Below, piece by piece: positions 55,146 to 63,153 of a stretch of 63,153 bases of DNA. The position numbers were made by a program, and so were the translations under genes. This stretch comes from Nitrospirota bacterium. GTDB taxonomy: Bacteria; Nitrospirota; Thermodesulfovibrionia; Thermodesulfovibrionales; JdFR-88. The DNA is taken from NCBI GenBank assembly GCA_021825295.1, contig JAKAHV010000016.1:1-63153 (forward strand). The letters are read 5' to 3'. The notes under the pieces were generated by a model. It was not told the DNA's origin, made no database searches, and worked only from the letters and a program-made list of their open reading frames with translations. Each line of letters opens with the position of its first letter. Position 1 is the first letter of the stretch.

Positions 55146-57725
55146 ATGCCGGAGCTTACCCCCCTAATGAGGCAATATCAGGAGATAAAGGAGCGTCACA
55201 AGGACGCCATCCTGTTTTTCCGCCTTGGGGATTTCTACGAGATGTTCGGCGAGGACGCAAAGACCGCGTCAAAAATCCTTCAGATAGCCCTTACGTCGAG
55301 GGACAGGGGCAAAGACGACCCCGTGCCCATGTGCGGCATACCCTACTTCGCCGCCGACTCCTATATAAACAAGCTTATCGCGGCCGGCTGCAAGGTCGCC
55401 ATATGCGAGCAGGTCGAGGACCCGAAAGAGGCGAAGGGGGTCTGCAGGCGGGAGGTCGTGCGTGTGGTGACGCCCGGCACCCACACGCCGGAAAACCCGA
55501 AGGAAAACGCCTTCATGGCCTCCTTTTTCCCGGTGGGCAGAAAGCACGGCATCGCACTTGCGGACGTCTCGACCGGGGAGTTTTACGTCTTTGAGACCGA
55601 AAACCCCTTTGAAGAGGAACTGGGCAGGTTTGAGCCCAGGGAAGTGGTATATCCGGAGAGCCTCGGGCAGGACCTCCGGTACGCAGGGGCGCTGAAGAAT
55701 TTCTACACCACGCCCGCCGATGACTTCCTCTTCGACTATTCCGAGGCCTACCGCGGGCTGCTTTCGTACTTCAAGGTATCGAGCCTTGCCGCCTTCGGCT
55801 GCGAGGGCCTTGGGGCCGCTATCCCGGCCGCCGGCGCGCTGCTGGCGGTCCTCAGGGGCACGCAGCGCGAGTCCCTGAGTTTCACGAGGCTCTCTCATCT
55901 CCGGGACAGCTCGGTCATGTTCCTCGACGCCTCCACGAGAAGGAACCTGGAGCTTGTCCATAACCTTAAAGACGGCGGCAGGGAAGGCACCCTCCTCTGG
56001 GCGCTGGACGAGACCCTCACCCCGATGGGCGGAAGGTTCCTGAGAAACGCTGTCCTGAATCCGCTTGTACAGGCGGATGCGGTAAGAAGCAGGCTGGATG
56101 CCGTGGGAGCGCTTTCCGAGGATTACGAGATTACCGACAAGCTGAGGGGGGCGCTCAGAAAGATACAGGACCTGGAGAGACTCTCGGCCAGGGTGAGCAT
56201 GGGGACCGCCAACGCCAGAGACTTGATCGCGCTCAAAAATTCCCTGAAGGGCGTGCCGGCCATAAAAAAGGCGCTTTCCGCCTTCCGGGACCCTCTTCTG
56301 GCGGAGGCCGCGGGCAAGTGCGGCGATTTTCAGGCCCTGGTAGTCTTTCTTGAGACCGCCCTGAAAGAGCACCCGCCGGTGGGGCTCAGGGACGGGGGCA
56401 TGATCAGGGAGGGCTATCACCCGGAGGTCGATGAGCTGCGGGCGCTTTGCACAAGCTCCAGGGATTACATCGCGGCAATAGAGGCAAAGGAGAAACAGGC
56501 CACCGGCATCGCCTCCCTGAAGGTGGGCTTCAACCGCGTCTACGGCTACTTCATCGAGGTGACAAAACCGAACCTCCCGCAGGTGCCCGCCCATTACATG
56601 AGGAAGCAGACCCTCGTCAACGCGGAGAGGTTCATCACGCCCGAGCTGAAGGAGTATGAGTCAAAGGCCCTTGGAGCGGAGGAGCGCCTGAGCGCGCTTG
56701 AGTACGAGGTCTTCCAGGGGGTGCTGGCGAAGGTGAAGAGGGAGGCCGCCGCCCTGAGGGAGACCGGCCTTCAGATAGGGCTTGTGGATTTCCTGGTGTC
56801 GCTTGCGATAGCCGCCAAGAGAAACGATTACGTGAAGCCGCAGGTCGACGGCGGCTTTGTGCTCGACATCGAGGACGGCAGGCATCCGGTGATAGAGCGC
56901 CTCTCCCTTGAGGAGCGCTTCATACCAAACAGCGTTTCGCTGGACGGGGAGGCGGACCGCATGCTCATAATAACCGGTCCCAACATGGCCGGCAAATCCA
57001 CCTACATGAGGCAAAACGCCCTCATAGTCCTCATGGCCCAGATAGGATCGTTCGTACCGGCCAGAGGCGCCCGCATCGGCGTCGCCGACCGGGTATTTAC
57101 GAGGATAGGCGCCTCGGATTTCCTGAGCATGGGGCAGAGCACCTTCATGGTCGAGATGCTTGAGACGGCCAACATAGTCCACAACGCCACCAAAAGGAGC
57201 ATCATCGTCCTTGACGAGGTCGGCAGGGGCACAAGCACCTTCGACGGCATCAGCATCGCGTGGGCCGCGGCGGAGTTCATCGCGAAAAACATAAAGGCGC
57301 GGACCTTCTTCGCCACTCATTACAACGAACTTACCGAGCTTGCGATGGGCATGGAGGGCATAAGAAACTGCAACGTCGCCGTGCGGGAATGGGGCGACGA
57401 GATAATCTTTCTGCGGCGGATAGAGGACGGGCCCTCGGACAAGAGCTACGGCATTCAGGTGGGCAGGCTTGCGGGGCTTCCAGTGGATATCGTGGAGCGG
57501 GCGAAGGCCGTTTTGGCCAACCTGGAAAAGCAGGTGCTGGCCTCGGGTGGGATGCCTCGCGCCACCGGAAGCCTAGGGGGACGCGGGAAACGCACCCAGT
57601 TGTCGCTTTTTGACGGCATGCAAAACGCAATCCTGGAGGAACTGAGGAGCGTCCCGGATGACATCGGCCAGGAAAAGGCCCTCCGGATGCTCCTGGAACT
57701 GAAGAAAAAGGCGAAGCAGGCGTGA
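55146..57725 (+). CDS. mutS: DNA mismatch repair protein MutS
   Basis: 859 residues from ATG 55146. Mismatch-reading Phe30 and Glu32 in RLGDFYEMFGED; the clamp and lever domains; Walker A GPNMAGKSTYMRQ; Walker B SIIVLDEVGRGTSTFDG; FATHYNELTELA. It binds mispairs and starts repair with MutL (not in the window). An in-frame TTG at 55116 would add ten residues; family starts resemble PELTPLMRQYQEIK. It diverges from the selenoprotein gene. Confidence 0.95.
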   Translation: MPELTPLMRQYQEIKERHKDAILFFRLGDFYEMFGEDAKTASKILQIALTSRDRGKDDPVPMCGIPYFAADSYINKLIAAGCKVAICEQVEDPKEAKGVCRREVVRVVTPGTHTPENPKENAFMASFFPVGRKHGIALADVSTGEFYVFETENPFEEELGRFEPREVVYPESLGQDLRYAGALKNFYTTPADDFLFDYSEAYRGLLSYFKVSSLAAFGCEGLGAAIPAAGALLAVLRGTQRESLSFTRLSHLRDSSVMFLDASTRRNLELVHNLKDGGREGTLLWALDETLTPMGGRFLRNAVLNPLVQADAVRSRLDAVGALSEDYEITDKLRGALRKIQDLERLSARVSMGTANARDLIALKNSLKGVPAIKKALSAFRDPLLAEAAGKCGDFQALVVFLETALKEHPPVGLRDGGMIREGYHPEVDELRALCTSSRDYIAAIEAKEKQATGIASLKVGFNRVYGYFIEVTKPNLPQVPAHYMRKQTLVNAERFITPELKEYESKALGAEERLSALEYEVFQGVLAKVKREAAALRETGLQIGLVDFLVSLAIAAKRNDYVKPQVDGGFVLDIEDGRHPVIERLSLEERFIPNSVSLDGEADRMLIITGPNMAGKSTYMRQNALIVLMAQIGSFVPARGARIGVADRVFTRIGASDFLSMGQSTFMVEMLETANIVHNATKRSIIVLDEVGRGTSTFDGISIAWAAAEFIAKNIKARTFFATHYNELTELAMGMEGIRNCNVAVREWGDEIIFLRRIEDGPSDKSYGIQVGRLAGLPVDIVERAKAVLANLEKQVLASGGMPRATGSLGGRGKRTQLSLFDGMQNAILEELRSVPDDIGQEKALRMLLELKKKAKQA

Positions 57726-57795
57726 AAAAGTAAAAATATCCTTTCCTTGACAAAGAAAGCCCCCGCGTGTTTGAATTTCAAGTCCGTCCAATAGA

Positions 57796-57823
57796 TTGAT
57801 TGGAAACGGAATATTGGTATACT
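57796..57823 (+). promoter_or_regulatory. gcvH promoter
   Basis: TTGATT (57796-57801), a 16-nt spacer, TGGTATACT (-10 at 57818-57823, extended type); leader of ~25 nt with GGAGG before gcvH. Confidence 0.55.
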
Positions 57824-57854
57824 AACCTCATAATAAACCATTGGAGGTTACTTT

Positions 57855-58238
57855 ATGAATCCGGACAACCTGAAGTACCACAAGGAGCACACATGGGTCA
57901 GAATCTCCGGCTCTAAGGCCACGATTGGCATCACGAATTACGCCCAGGAGTCGCTGGGCGACATCGTCTATATCGACCTGCCAGAGGCCGACACCAGCGT
58001 GGAGGCCAATCAGGAGATATCCGAGATTGAATCCACGAAGGCGACCTCTCCGGTAATCTCTCCGGTAAGCGGCACGGTCCTTGAGGTAAACGAGGAACTG
58101 GCCGACAATCCCGAAATAATCAATGAGGACCCTTATGAGAAGGGCTGGATAGCCGTCCTTGAGCTCTCTGATGCCAAGGAGCTTGAAGACCTCATGGACT
58201 CCTCCGAATACGAAAAGATGCTCGAGGAGGAAAAGTGA
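57855..58238 (+). CDS. gcvH: Glycine cleavage system H protein
   Basis: 127 residues; carries lipoate on K62 in EISEIESTKATSPV, and the family YIDLPEADTSVEANQ. It moves the aminomethyl group between P, T and L proteins. gcvT and gcvP are not nearby; lone GcvH copies can also feed lipoate synthesis. TTGGAGGTT is well placed. Overlaps lpdA by 4 nt. Confidence 0.94.
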   Translation: MNPDNLKYHKEHTWVRISGSKATIGITNYAQESLGDIVYIDLPEADTSVEANQEISEIESTKATSPVISPVSGTVLEVNEELADNPEIINEDPYEKGWIAVLELSDAKELEDLMDSSEYEKMLEEEK

Positions 58239-59623
58239 GGGTAATCATACTGGGCGCGGGCCCCGGGGGTTATGTGGCGGCCATAAAGGCCGCTCAGCTT
58301 GGCGCTCAGGTTACGGTTGTTGAGGCCGGCGAAGTAGGCGGCGTCTGCCTTAACCGGGGCTGCATACCGACCAAATCGCTTGCCGCCAGCGCCGAGCTTT
58401 TCATGAAGGCCAGGGAGCTGTCGAAATTCGGCATCGATCTGAATTCGGAGCCCGTCCCGAATTTCGCGGCCATGATGGAGCGGAAAAACAAGATAGTGGA
58501 CATCCAGGTGAAGGGCATAAAGGGGCTCTTCAAGAGCTGGGGCGTGAACCTCGTAGAGGGCAGGGGCAGGCTGATGGGCCCCGGCAAGGTGGAGGTCCTC
58601 AAAAAAGAAGGCACCGAGGTGCTGGAGACCGACAGGGTAATCATCAGCACCGGTTCGAGGCCGGCGCAGATACCCACGTTCCCCTTCGACGGCAAAAACA
58701 TCCTCTCCAGCGACAACGCGCTCAACATGGACGGAGTGCCCGAGAGCATGATAATTGTCGGCGCGGGCGTCATCGGGTGCGAGTTCGGCAGCATCTTCGG
58801 CGCGCTCGGCACGGACATCACCATGGTCGAGATGATGGACCGGGCGGTGGCGACCGAGGACATCGAGGTCTCCGAGCTTCTGGAGCGCGAGTTCAAGAAA
58901 AGGAAGATAAAGCTCGCCCACAAGAACACGAAGATAGAGCGGGTTGAGGTAAGGGAAGACGGGGTGCACGCCTTCACGTCGACCGGGCTGGAGCTTTCGG
59001 CAAAAAAGATGCTTGTTTCCATCGGCAGGGCCCTAAACAGCGAAAACATAGGCCTCGAGGAAACTGGGGTCCGGAAGGGCAAACGCGGGGAGATACTCGT
59101 AGACGACCGCATGGAGACAAACGTGCCCGGCGTCTACGCCGTCGGGGACGTAACGGGCAAGATGCTGCTAGCCCATGTCGCCTCCAGGCAGGGGATAGTG
59201 GCCGCGATAAACGCCTGCGGCGGCAACGCAGTCATGGATTATTCGGCTGTGCCCGCGGCCGTCTTTACCGTTCCCGAAATAGCCTCCGTGGGCATCAGGG
59301 AATTCCAGGCCGGGAAGGCGGGGATAAAGGTAAAGGCTGGCAGGTTCCAGTACCGGGCGCTCGGGAAGGCCCACGCAATCGGCGAGATCGCCGGCTTCAT
59401 CAAGGTGCTTGCGGATGCTGAGACCGACCGCGTCGTGGGCGCCCACATCATAGGGGCCCATGCCTCCGACCTCATTCACGAGCTTGCCGTTGCCGTTCGC
59501 CACGGCATTACAGCCAGACAACTGGCCGAGACCATACATACGCACCCCACGCTTGGCGAGGGCGTGCTGGAGGCCTGCGAGGCCGTCCACGGCGAGGCCA
59601 TACATATTCCGAAAGAAAAATAA
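58235..59623 (+). CDS. lpdA: Dihydrolipoamide dehydrogenase
   Basis: 462 residues; reoxidises lipoamide with NAD+. FAD loop ILGAGPGGYVAAIKAAQLG, redox disulfide C38-x4-C43 in GGVCLNRGCIPTKS, NAD loop IIVGAGVIGCEFGSIFGALG, GDVTGKMLLAHVASRQG, and the C-terminal His-Glu pair in IHTHPTLGEGVLEA. Start GTG at 58235 overlaps the gcvH stop, so it probably serves that H protein. Confidence 0.95.
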   Translation: MRVIILGAGPGGYVAAIKAAQLGAQVTVVEAGEVGGVCLNRGCIPTKSLAASAELFMKARELSKFGIDLNSEPVPNFAAMMERKNKIVDIQVKGIKGLFKSWGVNLVEGRGRLMGPGKVEVLKKEGTEVLETDRVIISTGSRPAQIPTFPFDGKNILSSDNALNMDGVPESMIIVGAGVIGCEFGSIFGALGTDITMVEMMDRAVATEDIEVSELLEREFKKRKIKLAHKNTKIERVEVREDGVHAFTSTGLELSAKKMLVSIGRALNSENIGLEETGVRKGKRGEILVDDRMETNVPGVYAVGDVTGKMLLAHVASRQGIVAAINACGGNAVMDYSAVPAAVFTVPEIASVGIREFQAGKAGIKVKAGRFQYRALGKAHAIGEIAGFIKVLADAETDRVVGAHIIGAHASDLIHELAVAVRHGITARQLAETIHTHPTLGEGVLEACEAVHGEAIHIPKEK

Positions 59624-59690
59624 TTCATCCCCCCTTAAAAATCCCCTTTTTTGAAGGGAGGGCTGGGGAAGGGTAAAAAATACTTTCAGG

Positions 59691-59730
59691 CACCCTCTAC
59701 TAACCTCCCCCTCAAGGGGGAGGGACCTAT
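59691..59730. repeat. Repeat matching the REP cluster at 289-330
   Basis: Starts CACCCTCTACTAACCTCCCC and forms a CCTCCCCC/GGGGGAGG hairpin. It matches 289-330 closely and is followed by CTCTGCTGCAGAG (59737-59750), related to the hairpins there. 59640-59800 as a whole is C-rich/G-rich repeat DNA between lpdA and eno. Confidence 0.6.
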
Positions 59731-59795
59731 AAGGTTTCTCTGCTGCAGAGTTGCACCCTTTCCCTAAAAAGGGAGAGGGCTGGGAGAGGATGTGA

Positions 59796-61097
<1,302 letters not shown>

Positions 61098-61098
61098 G

Positions 61099-61440
61099 AT
61101 GAGCGGTGCCGCGGGCGGAGACGCCCTCTGGAGACAGATCAGAGCCGAGAAGAAGAAGCGTGACTACGTCTTCTGGACGGTCATATTCCTTTGCATCCTC
61201 TATCTTGCCGTATCCCTCGTCTTCGGAGACATGGGATACCTACAACTGAGGACCCTGAGGGCTAGAAGCCAGGCACTCAAGGCCCGCGTGGCCCAGCTCA
61301 AGCAGGAAAACGACCGGGTAAGGGACTCCATCGGCAGGTTCCAGAGCGACGAATTCTACCAGGAGAAGCGCGCCCGCGAGGAACTCGGCCTGGCAAAGAA
61401 AAACGAGTTGATATTCATCTTCAACGGGCCAAGCCAATAG
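61099..61440 (+). CDS. ftsB: FtsB/DivIC-like septum formation initiator
   Basis: 113 residues: short basic cytoplasmic start (RAEKKKRDY), one membrane helix (VFWTVIFLCILYLAVSLVFG, ~22-41), then a coiled coil (RSQALKARVAQLKQENDRVRDSIGRF) and a conserved tail (EKRAREELGLAKKNELIFIF). Part of the FtsQLB divisome link. Starts 1 nt after the eno stop. TATAAT overlaps the end of eno. Confidence 0.88.
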   Translation: MSGAAGGDALWRQIRAEKKKRDYVFWTVIFLCILYLAVSLVFGDMGYLQLRTLRARSQALKARVAQLKQENDRVRDSIGRFQSDEFYQEKRAREELGLAKKNELIFIFNGPSQ

Positions 61441-61465
61441 GATTTCCCCACGCTTTTTACCCGTA

Positions 61466-61666
61466 TCACTGAGATTTCCCGGGAGTATAGAGCTGACATC
61501 TGCCTGGTCCTTGAGAGCGGGAACAAGCGGACGGATCACGATGTGCCGCATCTTGCCAATCTTTCGCCATTCGCCCTTGAAGACATCTAAACAAAATCCG
61601 TCCGGATACGCCCGGAACCGCGTGACCAAACGAAAGGGCCGGGCAGATATCAGCATACAAATTATT
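61466..61666. repeat. Family A MITE-like repeat, copy 3
   Basis: Matches 4016-4232 and 26665-26845. Left TCACTGAGATTTCC, inner arms GCTGACATCTGCCTGGTCC and (inverted) GCTGATATCTGCCCGGCCC, flanking ATACAAATTATT as in copy 1. Separates ftsB and the convergent rlmN. Confidence 0.65.
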
Positions 61667-61678
61667 CCCAGGACGGCT

Positions 61679-62716
61679 TTACGTGTATTCGGCCCTTAGC
61701 TGCCCGCAGGCCGCCAGTATGTCGGCCCCCTTGCTCTTCCTTATGAACGCCGTAACGCGGGCGCCGGTAAGTATTTTCTGAAAGGCGAGCACGCGGTCCG
61801 CGGAGGGCGCGCGGAAGCCGGCCCCCTCATGCTCGTTAAAGGGTATCAGGTTGACCTTTGAGGGGATGCCCCTAAGGAGCCTTACGAGCCGGGCAGCGTC
61901 TTCGTCCGTGTCGTTTACGCCGCCCAGTAGCACGTACTCGAAGGTGATCCTGCTTCTGCCGGGCAGGGGGAACCGCCGGAGGGCCTGCAGAAGGGGCGCA
62001 AGCCCGTACTTCCTGTTTACGGGCATTATCATGCTTCTTACCTCGTCTGTGGCGGCATTGAGGGAGATGGCGAGGTTCACAAGGGGCGCAACCCGTGGCA
62101 GCTCAAGTATCCCCGGTATGATGCCCGAGGTCGAAAGGGTGATCCTCCTTCTCGAGAGGCCCACGAATTCCGTGAGCCTTCTGAGGGCCTCCGACACGTT
62201 TTCCAGGTTGTTCAGCGGCTCCCCCATCCCCATGAATACTATATTGGTTATCTTCCGCGGCCGGATAAGGCGCTGGGCGCAGAGCACCTGCTCCACGATC
62301 TCGTGCGGCCTGAGGTTCCTGATAAAACCCATCTTCCCCGTGAGACAGAAACGGCAACCGATGGCGCAGCCCACCTGGCTCGATACGCAGAGCGTAAGAC
62401 AGGAGTCGGGCGCATCAGCATCCGTCCCTATAAGGACGCTCTCAATCGAGTTGCCGTCTTCGAGCCCCAGAAGGTATTTTTCCGTGCCGTCCTCGGAGAC
62501 GAGCCGTTTTTTTACCGTGAGGGCTCCGATGCGGGCCTTGCCGGCCAGCTTCTCCCGCATGGGTTTCGAGATCTCCGTGATGTCCCCGATGTCTGTGACA
62601 TTTTTCTCATATATCCAGTGGATAAGCTGCCTTGCGCGATAGGCTGGCAGCCCCTCGTTCTTCACGAACTCCTCCATGGAGGGCTTATCGAGGGATTTCA
62701 GATCGATCAACGCCAT
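61679..62716 (-). CDS. rlmN: 23S rRNA (A2503-C2)/tRNA methyltransferase RlmN
   Basis: 345 residues; radical SAM dual-specificity methyltransferase of A2503 in 23S rRNA and A37 in tRNAs. Cluster cysteines C117-x3-C121-x2-C124 in SSQVGCAIGCRFCLTGKMG; NIVFMGMGEPLNN; second catalytic Cys 337 in DILAACGQL. The ATG at 62716 follows TAAAAT (minus strand, 62722-62727) by five nt without an RBS. The longer frame to 62794 lacks homology. Confidence 0.94.
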   Translation of the reverse strand: MALIDLKSLDKPSMEEFVKNEGLPAYRARQLIHWIYEKNVTDIGDITEISKPMREKLAGKARIGALTVKKRLVSEDGTEKYLLGLEDGNSIESVLIGTDADAPDSCLTLCVSSQVGCAIGCRFCLTGKMGFIRNLRPHEIVEQVLCAQRLIRPRKITNIVFMGMGEPLNNLENVSEALRRLTEFVGLSRRRITLSTSGIIPGILELPRVAPLVNLAISLNAATDEVRSMIMPVNRKYGLAPLLQALRRFPLPGRSRITFEYVLLGGVNDTDEDAARLVRLLRGIPSKVNLIPFNEHEGAGFRAPSADRVLAFQKILTGARVTAFIRKSKGADILAACGQLRAEYT

Positions 62717-62904
62717 TATTAATTTTAACCTACCCGCCCCTGTTTTAACCCGCCGCCGAATCCCCTCCCGGAAGGGCAGTGAACTCACTGCCATTATTTT
62801 GTGGAATTTGCGGCCTATCCGGTTTAGAATCTAACTGTAGGAAGTCACCCGATCAAAGTCCGGTTCAAATAAAAATTCCCTTTTCCAGGCAGGTGGAAAT
62901 CTCC

Positions 62905-63153
62905 ATGAAAAGAAACCTGTTTATAAAAATTCTTTTTGTCGTGATTCTTTTTGCCATGGCCTTTCAGGCCGGCTGCAGGAAAAAGGAGATCCCGGCCACA
63001 CATGTTGTGGGATTTCCAAAATCCTTTGCCGATCTTGCCCAGGAAGTAAGCCCTGCCGTGGTAAACATAAGCACGGAGACTACGGTTGTGGTCCCCGGCT
63101 ATCCTTTCTATTTCTTCTTTGGGCGGCATGCGGAAGTGCAGGAACAGATCGGA
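62905..63153 (+). CDS. HtrA/Deg-like serine protease, lipoprotein signal, N-terminal part only
   Basis: 83 codons to the window edge. A lipoprotein signal (FIKILFVVILFAMAFQAGC, Cys ~22) is followed by SFADLAQEVSPAVVNISTET, the characteristic start of DegP/DegQ/HtrA mature proteins, and a PFYFFFGRH segment. The catalytic triad and PDZ domains lie beyond the edge. AGGTGG precedes the ATG at 62905. A lipid anchor in place of a cleaved signal is somewhat unusual for HtrA. Confidence 0.75.
   Translation, partial: MKRNLFIKILFVVILFAMAFQAGCRKKEIPATHVVGFPKSFADLAQEVSPAVVNISTETTVVVPGYPFYFFFGRHAEVQEQIG

Overview
The window is a GC-rich, densely packed bacterial chromosome segment with no rRNA or tRNA genes, no CRISPR array and no intact insertion sequence. 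Gene content suggests a free-living anaerobe: anaerobic (cobalt-early) cobalamin synthesis, a selenocysteine elongation factor, PyrK-type dihydroorotate dehydrogenase, GcvH plus dihydrolipoamide dehydrogenase, and two genes more usual in archaea (a Hel308-like helicase and an NrpR-like regulator). I lean to a Nitrospirota or Desulfobacterota-like lineage, but this is inference at low confidence.

Layout. 1-4.3 kb: the tail of a RAYT-type transposase, a cluster of REP-like hairpins, and a large STAND/BTAD regulator broken by two homopolymer frameshifts. 4.3-9 kb: an aminotransferase, a ferredoxin and a fabG-acpP-fabF-rnc operon. 9-12.2 kb: selB and a divergent NrpR-like regulator. 12.2-22 kb: an eight-gene cobalamin operon read leftwards behind a cobalamin riboswitch and its terminator. 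22-29 kb: acylphosphatase, bioB-bioW, a lipid kinase, a SHOCT protein, a cupin and a Hel308-like helicase. 29-34 kb: ftsK and metK-ahcY with a strong terminator. 34-42 kb: a frameshifted antitoxin, a membrane PAS-GGDEF cyclase, a tRNA methyltransferase, a Mur ligase, an RRM protein and an M67 protease/MoeB/TusA sulfur-transfer group. 42-50.5 kb: hom, greA-pyrK-pyrD-SAM hydroxide adenosyltransferase, two DUF3568 lipoproteins, an rluB-like gene and aspS. 50.5-54 kb: an accessory island with a catalase between 32-bp direct repeats, IS remnants and a two-gene module of unknown function. 54.2-63.1 kb: a DsbC-like selenoprotein, mutS, gcvH-lpdA, eno-ftsB, rlmN and the start of an HtrA-like lipoprotein protease.

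The main find is the DsbC-like gene at 54228-55046 (minus). Its reading frame is interrupted only by a TGA at the first position of the thioredoxin active site (U-P-Y-C). A stem-loop with a GGU-containing loop lies at the distance expected of a bacterial SECIS, and selB is in the same window. It is best read as a selenoprotein that ordinary gene calling splits into two ORFs.

Two other patterns run through the window. At least nine genes have a -10-like hexamer only 5-7 nt before the start codon, which predicts leaderless mRNAs. At least three families of short palindromic MITE-like elements are scattered between genes, and one family supplies the stop codons of selB and acyP.
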